From assembly GCF_964291045.1 (NCBI RefSeq), contig NZ_OZ197277.1, forward strand, positions 1,488,001-1,552,000: a DNA stretch of 64,000 bases, given 5' to 3'. Below, one piece after another: positions 51,383 through 60,186 of the stretch. The notes under the pieces were generated by a model that ran no database searches, was not told the DNA's origin, and saw only the letters and a list, made by a program, of their open reading frames with translations. This stretch comes from PALSA-1444 sp964291045. GTDB lineage: Bacteria; Chlamydiota; Chlamydiia; Chlamydiales; Rhabdochlamydiaceae. Made by a program: the position numbers and the translations under genes. Position 1 is the stretch's first letter. Each line of letters starts with the position of its first letter.

Positions 51383-51541
51383 ATGATATCCGTAGGTTCA
51401 TTATGCAATATTTATGGAATATGTCAAATAGCCTAAATCATTTGATCTTTTTCAAAATAAACTCTTTTCTTTTTTAGCTGGGCTTGAGAAACTTAAAAGG
51501 GCAGTCAGAGTCCCTTAACCCTTGATATGGAGGAAAAAACC

Positions 51542-51877
51542 ATGCCTAATCCCCCTAAACGGTGCCTTCCTTGTGAAGGATTTGTTAGCGCTTTGCCTAA
51601 AGATGAGCAGATGACGCTTTTAAAAGAGCTCTCTCCTGGATGGGATATCGTAAATGCTCATCACCTCTCTAAAACATTTATCTTTAAAGACTTTAAAGCG
51701 GCCCTTGAATTTACTCAGCAGGTGGGCAAATTAGCAGAAGAAGAACAGCACCACCCCCTCATTCACCTCTCGTGGGGTAAAGTCGTGATTGACATTTGGA
51801 CACACCGTGTAGATGGCCTCACAGAAAACGATTTTATTTTAGCCACCTATTGTGATGCCCTTTTACCCTTAAAATAA
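51542..51877 (+). CDS. Pterin-4a-carbinolamine dehydratase
   Basis: 111 residues from the ATG at 51542, with GGAGG 8 nt upstream (a frame from 51527 would place the ribosome site inside the gene). The active-site signature EEEQHHPLIHLSWGKVVIDI-W-TH is present with its three His. It dehydrates 4a-hydroxytetrahydropterin. Without phenylalanine hydroxylase nearby its role may be in folate or molybdopterin metabolism or moonlighting. It stands alone between the BamD-like gene and uhpC. Confidence 0.9.
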   Translation: MPNPPKRCLPCEGFVSALPKDEQMTLLKELSPGWDIVNAHHLSKTFIFKDFKAALEFTQQVGKLAEEEQHHPLIHLSWGKVVIDIWTHRVDGLTENDFILATYCDALLPLK

Positions 51878-51966
51878 AATAATTAATATCTATATAACCC
51901 AAAATCGTTTGACTTTAGACGGTTAAGAAGGTACCCTTTTCATCTTTGACTAACCGTAGGTAATCT

Positions 51967-53328
51967 GTGCAACTGCTTAAGTTTTTAAAAGCTCCTCTCC
52001 TCAGCCGTACTCAGCCAACAGAAACGGAGATTGAAGAATCGTACAGTTACTGGAGATGGCGCATTTTTATCGGAATGTACATCGGTTACGTTTTTTACTA
52101 CTTCTCTCGTAATAGCTTTGGATCGATTAAGCCTCTTTTAGGACAAGATCTGGGATTTTCCATGAGTGATCTAGGCATACTCACCACCATTTTTGCAGCC
52201 TCTTATGGCCTGAGTAAATTCATTAGCGGCGTGCTCTCTGATAGATCTAATCCCCGTATTTTCATGTCATCTGGCCTCATCATTACAGGGATTTTGAATA
52301 TCTTGTTTGGATGCTCGTCGTCTCTTTTAACCTTATCAATACTGTGGTGTTTAAACGGTCTTTTCCAAGGTTGGGGATGGCCCCCTTGTGCCAAGCTTTT
52401 AACGCACTGGTATTCTCAAAAAGAACGTGGCCTTTGGTGGGGCATGCAAAACTCTTCTCACAATGTGGGAGCGGCTCTCATTCCTCTTTTAATTGGGATG
52501 ACAGCGCAGCAGTTTGGATGGCGTCACGGCATGTTTGCAGCGGGTGTCTTAAGCATTATTGTAGGAATTTTTATCTTCTTTATCTTAAGAGATACTCCGT
52601 CTACCATGGGGCTTCCCTCCATTGAAACGTTTAAAAAAAATACAGATCCAAGAGCGCTTTCTCAAGAACATGAAATCTCTTTAAAAGAGCTCTTATTTAA
52701 ATACATTTTAAATAATAGCTATCTGTGGGTTTTAGGGATCGCCTACTTTTTCATTTATCTCATTAGAGGAGCGATTAACGACTGGGCTCCGATGTTTTTA
52801 ATGGAAACAAGAGGGTATCAACTTGTCACTGCAAATGGCGCTACTTTTTGGTTTGAAGTAGGGGGCCTTATTGGAAGCCTCTTTGCTGGATGGGCATCAG
52901 ATCGGCTCTTTAAAGAAAAAAGAGGCCCTGTTAATGTCATTTTCTCTTGCCTCATGCTGTTATCTATTATGGCGCTCTGGGCTCTTCCTCCAATCGCGCT
53001 CCTGATGGATTACCTTCTCATCTTTATTGTAGGGTTCTTTGTGTTTGGCCCTCAGATGCTAATTGGGATGGTAGCTGTTGAGCTCTCTCATAAAAAAGCA
53101 GCAGGCGGGGCGACAGGATTTATTGGTTTTATCGCTTACCTTGGAATGGCAAGCTCTGGATACCCTTTAACCAAGATGGTTGAAGCGTTTGGATGGAGCG
53201 GTTTTTTTGAGGCGCTGATGATTTGTAGCATTCTTTGCATCTTACTCCTCCTTCCTTTTTGGTCGATTAAAAACCACCCTAACCACGGACTGACAAAAAA
53301 AGTATCCCGTGGGTCTGCTTCCGTTTAA
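51967..53328 (+). CDS. uhpC: Hexose-phosphate antiporter UhpC
   Basis: 453 residues, MFS fold of the organophosphate:phosphate antiporter family, with about 12 membrane helices. MYIGYVFYYFSRNSFGSIKP is the diagnostic first-helix motif with the substrate-binding Arg. SYGLSKFISGVLSDRSNPRI is the MFS loop motif, and NGLFQGWGWPPCAKLLTHWY and YFFIYLIRGAINDWAPMFL are OPA signatures. It imports glucose-6-phosphate in exchange for phosphate, the main sugar source of chlamydiae. The start is GTG at 51967. It is next to dnaE as in C. trachomatis (CT544-CT545 from memory). Confidence 0.95.
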   Translation: MQLLKFLKAPLLSRTQPTETEIEESYSYWRWRIFIGMYIGYVFYYFSRNSFGSIKPLLGQDLGFSMSDLGILTTIFAASYGLSKFISGVLSDRSNPRIFMSSGLIITGILNILFGCSSSLLTLSILWCLNGLFQGWGWPPCAKLLTHWYSQKERGLWWGMQNSSHNVGAALIPLLIGMTAQQFGWRHGMFAAGVLSIIVGIFIFFILRDTPSTMGLPSIETFKKNTDPRALSQEHEISLKELLFKYILNNSYLWVLGIAYFFIYLIRGAINDWAPMFLMETRGYQLVTANGATFWFEVGGLIGSLFAGWASDRLFKEKRGPVNVIFSCLMLLSIMALWALPPIALLMDYLLIFIVGFFVFGPQMLIGMVAVELSHKKAAGGATGFIGFIAYLGMASSGYPLTKMVEAFGWSGFFEALMICSILCILLLLPFWSIKNHPNHGLTKKVSRGSASV

Positions 53329-53366
53329 TCTCTTGTAGAGAGTATGCTTTAATATTTGATAACCTT

Positions 53367-53420
53367 AAAAGAGGTGAAGAAAAAATCTTACGATGAATTC
53401 TAAACACCTCTTTTCTTAAC
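53367..53420 (+). terminator. Probable terminator between uhpC and dnaE
   Basis: A perfect 10-bp stem (AAAAGAGGTG at 53367-53376 and CACCTCTTTT at 53405-53414) with a 28-nt loop, followed by CTTAACTT. The long loop and imperfect T tract make it weaker than a classical terminator. Confidence 0.45.
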
Positions 53421-53433
53421 TTAAAATACGGTC

Positions 53434-56400
53434 ATGACAAATAGCTGGATTCCTCTTCATATCCATTCTCAATATTCGATACTTAACTCCACAGCCTCTG
53501 TTGAAGATCTTGTGGCTAAAGCAAAACAATATGGACTTGAAGCGCTCTCTCTTACTGATGAGGGCAATCTTTACGGAGCGATTGAATTTTATAAAGCGTG
53601 TAAAGCCGCCTCCATTAAGCCCATCATTGGATGTGAACTGCATCTTGCTCCCTTTGATCACAAAGAAAAAAAACGGATTCCAGGAACCCCTTCAGGATTT
53701 CCCCTGATCCTTCTTGCGAAAAATCAAACGGGCTATCAAAACCTTTGTAAACTCAGCTCTTTAGCTCATATTGAAGGGTTTTACTACACACCCCGTATTG
53801 ATAAAGCTCTTTTAGAAAAGCATAAAGAAGGGCTTATCTGCCTATCAGGACCTTTAGAGGGCCGCATTCCCTTTTATATTCTTCAAGGGAAAGAACTAGA
53901 GCTTGAAGAAGAAATCCATTGGTTTCAGAGTCAGTTTGGAGAGGATTTCTATTTCCAGCTGGAGAGATTTCCCATGTCAGAGCGTCACATTCAAGAAGAT
54001 GGGATGGAAAGAGAGGGGTGGCTGACGCAAAACTACCACGATTTTATTAGAAATCAAGAGGTGGTGATTCAAAAGCTTGTGCTACTAGGCAAGCAAAAAG
54101 GGATTTCCTGTGTAGCCACGCAAGGGACGCATTACTTAGAGCGCGGTGACTGGAAAGCGCATGAAATCTTAATGAACATTCAATCAGGAGAGCCTTGTGA
54201 AATTTGGGAAAGAGACTCTCAAGGCAATCCCCGTGAGCGTGTTTTAAATCCTAAGCGAAAAGTGCTCTTCTCTCACGAGTTTTACTTTAAAGGGCCTCAA
54301 GAGATGAAGCAGCTGTTTGCAGATCTTCCAGAATCTTTAACCACCTCTAAAGAAATTGCAGATAAAATTCACCTTGAGATCGATTTTAAAACAAAATTTT
54401 ATCCAGTTTTTACTCCCCCTATTCCGGTTTCTAAAGATACCTATTTAAGAAAGCTGTGTGATGAAGGCATTTCTAAGAGATATACAGCATCAAGAGTTGC
54501 AAAAGTTTTAGAGAAATACCCTGGCGAAGATCCTTTAACCGTGATCCGTAAAAGACTTGAGTACGAGCTAGATATTATCATCTCTAAAGGAATGAGTGAT
54601 TACATCTTAATTGTGCACGATTTCATCGATTGGGCCAAGAAAAACGGCATTCCCATGGGTCCAGGAAGGGGATCAGGAGCCGGCTCCATCATCTTATTCC
54701 TGATTGGCATTACAGACATTGAACCGCTGCGGTTTAATCTCTTCTTTGAGAGATTCATTAACCCTGAAAGACTCTCCTATCCCGATATCGATGTTGACAT
54801 CTGCATGGAACGAAGAGATGAGGTGATTCAATATACCGTAGATAAATATGGCCGGGATAAGGTCGCTCAAATCATCACCTTTGGTACGATGAAAGCAAAG
54901 ATGGCCATTAAAGACGTGGGAAGGATGCTAAGCGTTCCTCTTGCTAAAGTAAACGGTATTGCTAAACTTGTCCCAGAAGATTTAGGAATCACGCTCGCAA
55001 AAGCTTTAGAGTCCCCTGATCTAAAACAAGCTTATGAAACCGATGAAGAGGTAAGAGAAATCTTAGATATTGCAAGAAGACTTGAAGGATCTGTTCGTAA
55101 TACCGGTATCCATGCTGCAGGGCTCATCATTTGCGGGGATCCAATCATGGATAGAATTCCTGTTGTCCCCTCAAAAGATACCGATATTTTAGTGACGCAG
55201 TTTTCAATGAAGCCAGTGGAATCTGTCGGGATGCTAAAGGTCGATTTCTTGGGACTTAAAACCCTCACCTCGATTCAAAAAACCATCGATGCTATCGCGT
55301 CAAGATACGGTAATACCATTGATTGGATTGATCTCAATCTAGAAGATGCTCCCACATTTGAGCTGATGAACCAAGGGAGGTTAAACGGCATATTTCAGAT
55401 GGAATCGACAGGGATGCAAGAGCTTTCTAAACAGCTGCATATCGATAAGTTTGAAGAAGTCATTGCGGTGGTGGCTCTTTATAGACCAGGCCCTATGGAG
55501 ATGATCCCCTCTTTTATCCAACGTAAGCATGGAAAAGAAGAGATTGAGATCGATCACCCTCTCATGCAATCAGTGCTCGTTGAGACGTATGGCATCATGG
55601 TGTATCAAGAGCAGGTGATGCAGATTGCAAGTCTTCTTGCAAGCTACTCTTTAGGAGAAGGTGACGTCCTTCGAAGAGCGATGGGAAAAAAAGATAAAGA
55701 AGAGATGGCCCGTCAGAGAGATAAATTTCGGCAAGGAGCCGAAGGCAAAGGCATTGATGGAGAGTTAGCGCTTCACATCTTTGACAAGATTGAGAAATTT
55801 GCCTCCTACGGCTTTAACAAATCCCACGCTGCAGCGTATGGGTATCTAGCCTATGTGACAGCTTATCTTAAAGCGAACTACCCTGGCGAGTGGATGGCAG
55901 CGCTTCTTACCTGCGATAAAGACGATGTGACAAAGGTTGCAAGACTGATTCAAGAGTGTCAATCGATGTCTCTTCCCATTTTGCCCCCTGATGTGAATGA
56001 ATCAGGCCATGAATTTGTCGCCACCTCTAAAGGTATTAGGTTTGCGATGAGCGGTATTAAAGGGATTGGAGAAGGGGTTGTCGAGGCGATTATTATTGAG
56101 AGAAAAACAAACGGCCCCTACACCTCTCTTTCAGATTTTTGTCACCGCATTGATACCAAAAAAGTGGGCAAAAAAAACATCGAAATTTTGATTGAAGCTG
56201 GCTGCTTTGATTTTACAACACATGCCAGACAATCGATGGTGCAAGTTGCAGAGCCTCTTTATAACGGGGCGATGAAAAAACAAAAAGAGACAGCTAAAGG
56301 GTGGATGGATCTTTTTGAATCGACATCTGAAGACTCTGTACTCATTGAAATGCCTGTCACAGTTGAAACAGAAGCCTCTAAAGCTCACCTCTTAAGACGT

Positions 56401-57117
56401 GAAAGAGAGCTCCTCGGATTTTACGTTACAGGACACCCTCTTGATGTGTATAAGAAGAAGATTGAGCGGCTCTCTTGCGTCCCTTTCCATGAAGTGGAAA
56501 GGATGCCAAATGACGCTGTCTGTAGAGTGGTCTTCATTGTCGATGCTGTTCAAATCCGGATCTCTGCAAAAACGCAAAAGAAATTTGCCATCCTGCAAAT
56601 CAGTGATGGCCATTTACGGTTTGAACTTCCTGTGTGGCCAGATCTTTTTGATCAAAAAGGGCACCTCCTTCTTGAAAATCAGCTTCTCTATGGCATTTTC
56701 CAAATCGATAAAAAAGAAGATGAGGTTAAGCTGCAGTGCAGATGGTTTGAAGAGCTCTCTAAAGTGAACGAACAAGTCATTGAAGAGTGTGATAAGGTGT
56801 TTGATAAACTCCGCGCGCAGCCAAGAAACTTCCCCCCAAGAGATAAAAAACAAGGTAAACCTGTGGAAAAGCAAGAAGTGATTGCAACCTTTCTCCTAAA
56901 GCTCAAGATCCATGATGTGAAACTCAGTCAGGTTTTAAGCTTAAAAAAACTCTTTCAAAAGTTTGCAGGAAAAAACCGGCTCATTGTTGAGTTTGTTGAT
57001 GGATCTAAATCGTATGGTAAAGTGCATATTGATCCTAAATGGGGTATTCTTCCAGAATCTGCCTTTGAAAAAGAGCTCAAAGCGATCAGCTCTTTTGTAA
57101 GTTTTGAATCCATTTAG
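53434..57117 (+). CDS. dnaE: DNA polymerase III alpha subunit
   Basis: 1227 residues. The N-terminal PHP domain (WIPLHIHSQYSILNSTASVE, then SLTDEGNLYGAIEFYK) has a Glu where active PHP domains have the second His, so its metal site may be lost. The polymerase palm carries GPGRGSGAGS and the catalytic Asp residues of YPDIDVDICMERR. The fingers have NTGIHAAGLIICGDP and FNKSHAAAYGYLAYVTAYLK. A helix-hairpin-helix and an OB domain close the protein. It is the replicative polymerase. It is typical in length (about 1160-1240) and sits 105 nt after uhpC. Confidence 0.97.
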   Translation: MTNSWIPLHIHSQYSILNSTASVEDLVAKAKQYGLEALSLTDEGNLYGAIEFYKACKAASIKPIIGCELHLAPFDHKEKKRIPGTPSGFPLILLAKNQTGYQNLCKLSSLAHIEGFYYTPRIDKALLEKHKEGLICLSGPLEGRIPFYILQGKELELEEEIHWFQSQFGEDFYFQLERFPMSERHIQEDGMEREGWLTQNYHDFIRNQEVVIQKLVLLGKQKGISCVATQGTHYLERGDWKAHEILMNIQSGEPCEIWERDSQGNPRERVLNPKRKVLFSHEFYFKGPQEMKQLFADLPESLTTSKEIADKIHLEIDFKTKFYPVFTPPIPVSKDTYLRKLCDEGISKRYTASRVAKVLEKYPGEDPLTVIRKRLEYELDIIISKGMSDYILIVHDFIDWAKKNGIPMGPGRGSGAGSIILFLIGITDIEPLRFNLFFERFINPERLSYPDIDVDICMERRDEVIQYTVDKYGRDKVAQIITFGTMKAKMAIKDVGRMLSVPLAKVNGIAKLVPEDLGITLAKALESPDLKQAYETDEEVREILDIARRLEGSVRNTGIHAAGLIICGDPIMDRIPVVPSKDTDILVTQFSMKPVESVGMLKVDFLGLKTLTSIQKTIDAIASRYGNTIDWIDLNLEDAPTFELMNQGRLNGIFQMESTGMQELSKQLHIDKFEEVIAVVALYRPGPMEMIPSFIQRKHGKEEIEIDHPLMQSVLVETYGIMVYQEQVMQIASLLASYSLGEGDVLRRAMGKKDKEEMARQRDKFRQGAEGKGIDGELALHIFDKIEKFASYGFNKSHAAAYGYLAYVTAYLKANYPGEWMAALLTCDKDDVTKVARLIQECQSMSLPILPPDVNESGHEFVATSKGIRFAMSGIKGIGEGVVEAIIIERKTNGPYTSLSDFCHRIDTKKVGKKNIEILIEAGCFDFTTHARQSMVQVAEPLYNGAMKKQKETAKGWMDLFESTSEDSVLIEMPVTVETEASKAHLLRRERELLGFYVTGHPLDVYKKKIERLSCVPFHEVERMPNDAVCRVVFIVDAVQIRISAKTQKKFAILQISDGHLRFELPVWPDLFDQKGHLLLENQLLYGIFQIDKKEDEVKLQCRWFEELSKVNEQVIEECDKVFDKLRAQPRNFPPRDKKQGKPVEKQEVIATFLLKLKIHDVKLSQVLSLKKLFQKFAGKNRLIVEFVDGSKSYGKVHIDPKWGILPESAFEKELKAISSFVSFESI

Positions 57118-57134
57118 GACTTAAAGCTCTTTAG

Positions 57135-57161
57135 ATAGAGGAGTTGTTCTCACTCCTCTAT
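57135..57161 (+). terminator. Hairpin directly after dnaE
   Basis: ATAGAGGAGT and ACTCCTCTAT pair perfectly over 10 bp with a 7-nt loop, 17 nt after the dnaE stop. No T tract follows (AAAATTC), so it may protect the 3' end or be a weak terminator. Confidence 0.45.
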
Positions 57162-57378
57162 AAAATTCATGAAGCTACTCCATAATTTAAACCTTAACAG
57201 CCTTTAACACTTAAACGCCCCGCTTCTTTCTTCATCAAGAAAAGAGAAATAGATAAGTGCTCTTTTTCTCTAAAGGAGATCCTATTTTTCCATCCTTATT
57301 TTTAGATTGATCCTCTGCTATATTGCTAATAGTAAATGCATTTTATAAAAAATTAAAATCGCCTTTTTTAACAAAGTT
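57162..57378 (+). other. Gap between the dnaE hairpin and a second terminator; possible small RNA
   Basis: No open frame of interest. TTGATC near 57308 is followed about 17 nt later by TATATT/TATTGC-like bases, and a strong terminator lies at 57379-57418, so a short plus-strand transcript could be made here. Expression is not shown by the sequence. Confidence 0.25.
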
Positions 57379-57418
57379 AGCCGTAAATCACGAAAAGACG
57401 ATTTACGGCTGTTTTTTT
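57379..57418 (+). terminator. Strong rho-independent terminator 260 bp after dnaE
   Basis: An 11-bp perfect stem (AGCCGTAAATC / GATTTACGGCT) with a 10-nt loop, then GTTTTTTT. It is on the plus strand. The distance from dnaE suggests either a long dnaE 3' UTR or a separate short transcript ending here. Confidence 0.9.
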
Positions 57419-57513
57419 ATGTATCAAAATTCGGCCGCAAACATGCATTTGTATATTTACAGCTCTATGTATATTGGAAGCTGTTTTATGCTGTAGCTAA
57501 AAAAGGAGATTTC

Positions 57514-58947
57514 ATGCCTCAATCCCCCTTCGTTGGAAGAGAATTCGAAATAAAGCGGCTCCAAGGCCTTACGAAAAAGAGGAGCGCAAGCCTTGTTGTT
57601 GTCCGTGGGAGAAGAGGAATAGGGAAAAGTAGACTTTGTGCTGAGTTTGGAAAAGAGATGAAAAGCTTCTTTTTTACAGGCACACATCCTAGCCCTCAAG
57701 TTACAGCTCAGTTACAACGTGAGGAATTTGTTCGTCAACTTGCAAGAGCTGGAATACCTGGTATTACTCCAGATGACTGGGGAAATATGTTTTGGCATCT
57801 CTCAAAATATACAGAAAACGGCCGTGTCCTCATTGTCTTAGATGAAATCTCCTGGATGGGAAGTAAAGACTCTGAATTCTTAGGAAAACTCAAAAACTGT
57901 TGGGATATGTATTTCAGTAAAAATTCTGAGCTGATTATTATTTTATGTGGTCCAATTTTCTCTTGGATTGAAGATAATATTTTAAATAATACAGGATTTA
58001 GGGGAAGAATTACCTTGGATTTAATTCTTGAAGAAATCCCCTTAAATATTTGTAATGCCTTTTGGGACCTAAGAGAAAAACACATTTCCACTTATGAAAA
58101 ATTTAAACTCCTTTCCATTACAGGAGGAATCCTTCTCTATTTAGAGCAAATGAACCCGCACTTATCTGTAGAGCAAAACATCTATAACCTCTCTTTTACA
58201 AAAGAAGGATTCTTTGTTAAGGAATTTGAGAAGCTATTTTCAGATATTTCTTCTCGTAGTATGGCAACTTATAGAGATATTATTCACTGTCTAGTAGATG
58301 AGCCCAAGGAGCTTACGCTCATTTGCCAAGAACTTGAAAAACATCAAGGGGGAAGATATAGCACACATTTAGATAAGCTTGTAAAAGCGGGATTTGTACA
58401 GCGAGATTTCTCTTGGGATTTAAAAAGTAAAAAGCCAAGTAAACTCAGCAGATACCGCCTGAGTGATAATTACTTAAGATTTTATCTCAAATATATTGCT
58501 CCTAATCAAGAAAAAATTGATCAAGGAGAATCTGCTAATCGCTTGTTAGCTCATCTGACAAAATTAGAAGATATTATGGGACTACAACTTGAAAATCTTG
58601 TACTTCATAATCGTCAAATACTCTGGAAGCTGATGGGTATTCCTGTAGAAGAAATTGTCATGGAGGGCCCCTTTTTTCAAAATGCCACTGTAAGACAAAA
58701 GAGCTCTCAAATTAGCTATATGGTGCAAACACGGTTTAATACTCTTTATATTTGTGAAATTAAATTTTCTAAAAATACCCTTGGAACATCTGTTATCCAA
58801 GATCTCAAAGAAAAAATCAACCGACTGAAAATTCCTAAACGGTTTTCAATTAGACCTGTTCTTATTCATGTTAATGGGGCCCAAGACTCTGTATTAGATC
58901 AGGAATATTTCTATAAAACCATCGATTTTAGCGAGTTTTTAACATGA
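57514..58947 (+). CDS. Archaeal-type AAA ATPase with DUF234-like C-terminus
   Basis: 477 residues, start supported by AAGGAG 6 nt upstream. FVGREFEIKRL opens the domain; the Walker A is VVRGRRGIGKSRL (29-41) and the Walker B is VLIVLDEISWM (about 107-117). ILCGPIFSWIEDNIL is a sensor-like segment. A winged-helix region (YSTHLDKLVKAGFVQRDF) leads to a DUF234-type domain with ICEIKFSKNTLGTSVI, which resembles a PD-(D/E)XK core. This architecture (PF01637 plus PF03008, as I recall) is widespread and mobile with no proven role. It is a different family from the ATPase at 5089. It lies in an accessory patch with the Fic gene. Confidence 0.85.
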   Translation: MPQSPFVGREFEIKRLQGLTKKRSASLVVVRGRRGIGKSRLCAEFGKEMKSFFFTGTHPSPQVTAQLQREEFVRQLARAGIPGITPDDWGNMFWHLSKYTENGRVLIVLDEISWMGSKDSEFLGKLKNCWDMYFSKNSELIIILCGPIFSWIEDNILNNTGFRGRITLDLILEEIPLNICNAFWDLREKHISTYEKFKLLSITGGILLYLEQMNPHLSVEQNIYNLSFTKEGFFVKEFEKLFSDISSRSMATYRDIIHCLVDEPKELTLICQELEKHQGGRYSTHLDKLVKAGFVQRDFSWDLKSKKPSKLSRYRLSDNYLRFYLKYIAPNQEKIDQGESANRLLAHLTKLEDIMGLQLENLVLHNRQILWKLMGIPVEEIVMEGPFFQNATVRQKSSQISYMVQTRFNTLYICEIKFSKNTLGTSVIQDLKEKINRLKIPKRFSIRPVLIHVNGAQDSVLDQEYFYKTIDFSEFLT

Positions 58948-59038
58948 CTCATAAAAGTACTCTTAAGTTGGCAAAAAACCAGACACTTTATGATGCCGTA
59001 TGCTAAAGGCCAGTAACTCTTAAAGAGAATTACATTGC

Positions 59039-59114
59039 AAAATGGGGTAAAAAACCCTAAAATGGGGTAAAATGAAGGCAAAATTACCCCATTTAGAACT
59101 CCTTTACCCTATTT
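59039..59114. promoter_or_regulatory. Cluster of four related repeats upstream of the Fic gene (candidate operator)
   Basis: AAAATGGGGTAAAA occurs twice in direct orientation (near 59039 and 59059). It occurs once inverted (TTACCCCATTT, 59084-59094) and once inverted and degenerate (TTTACCCTATTT, 59103-59114), the last adjoining the AGGA ribosome site. The arrangement, two forward then two reverse, is typical of a cooperative repressor site. Confidence 0.7.
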
Positions 59115-59123
59115 AGGACACTT

Positions 59124-60173
59124 ATGCATTCCTTAGAAGAGGGCTTTTTAAAATCGCTAACTTTTACAAGTGAGCAGCTCACCACCTTGCGGACACTTGG
59201 TGAATACAGGGGTAAACAAGCCCTTTACTTTCAACAAGCACCTGAGGTCTTAAAAGGACTACAAGAGCTCTCCATCATTGAATCAAGTGAGTCATCTAAC
59301 CGGTTAGAGGGAATCACAGCTCCTGCACGCCGTATTACAGAGCTTGTCAAATACAACAGCACGCCTAAAGATAGGTCCGAGCAAGAGATTGCTGGCTACC
59401 GTGACGCTTTAAATTTGATTCATCAATCTGCAAATCATATGCCGTTTTCAACAAGCGTTATCCTTCAACTTCATGCCTGGATTTATCGCTACCTCTCAAG
59501 TCCAGGAGGAGAGTGGAAAACAACTGATAATGAAATTATAGAGAGGTTACCTGATGGGGGGAAACGAGTTAGGTTTATCCCCTCTAATGCTTTTGAAACA
59601 CCTTTAGCAATGGAAAGCTTAATCCAAAGATATCAACTAGCTATTCAAGAGAGGTGCATGGAGCCGCTTATTGTGATCCCTGCTGTCATTTTGGATTTCT
59701 TATGTATTCACCCTTTTAGAGATGGGAATGGGAGAGTTGCAAGGTTACTCACTTTACTCCTCCTTTACCATACTGACTATCAAGTTGGAAAATATATTAG
59801 CTTGGAAAGGATATTCGAAGAATCCAAGGAAAGCTATTATGAGACCCTTGAAAAAAGCTCTCACGGCTGGCATCAAGGGAGGCATGATCTCATGCCATGG
59901 ATGACATATTTTTGGGGAGTGTTAGTAAGAGCGTATAAAGAATTTGAAGGAAGAGTTAGCCCATTAAAACAAGGTAAAGGAAATAAAACAGATCATGTTT
60001 CTATAACTATTAAAAGCATCCCCCATCCTTTTTCTATTTCAGATATTGAACGCGCCTGCCCCTCTGTAAGCCGGGACCTTATCCGGCTTGTTTTAAGGCA
60101 GCTAAGAGATGAGGGAACCATTATTTCTGAAGGGAAAGGACGGAGTGCAAAGTGGGTGAAGAGGTTCACATGA
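59124..60173 (+). CDS. Fic-domain AMP-transferase-like protein with C-terminal winged helix
   Basis: 349 residues. The Fic active site CIHPFRDGNGRVARLL (His196 the base, Asp200, Arg204) is complete, so AMPylation or a related nucleotidyl transfer is expected. An N-terminal inhibitory motif, S58-N-R-L-E62-G63 in SSESSNRLEGIT, matches the (S/T)xxxE(G/N) pattern of intramolecularly inhibited class II Fic proteins. The last ~75 residues (PHPFSISDIERACPSVSRDL, VLRQLRDEGTIISEGKGRSA) form a winged helix. AGGA lies 5 nt before the ATG. The winged helix may bind the four repeats just upstream (inference). It could be regulatory within the cell or act on host proteins; no secretion signal is seen. Confidence 0.9.
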   Translation: MHSLEEGFLKSLTFTSEQLTTLRTLGEYRGKQALYFQQAPEVLKGLQELSIIESSESSNRLEGITAPARRITELVKYNSTPKDRSEQEIAGYRDALNLIHQSANHMPFSTSVILQLHAWIYRYLSSPGGEWKTTDNEIIERLPDGGKRVRFIPSNAFETPLAMESLIQRYQLAIQERCMEPLIVIPAVILDFLCIHPFRDGNGRVARLLTLLLLYHTDYQVGKYISLERIFEESKESYYETLEKSSHGWHQGRHDLMPWMTYFWGVLVRAYKEFEGRVSPLKQGKGNKTDHVSITIKSIPHPFSISDIERACPSVSRDLIRLVLRQLRDEGTIISEGKGRSAKWVKRFT

Positions 60174-60186
60174 AAAAGAGCTATCC

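Noticed and set aside
57457..57699. Minus-strand frame opposite the start of the 57514 ATPase
   Set aside because: Fully explained as the reverse of a well-supported gene with a strong ribosome site.
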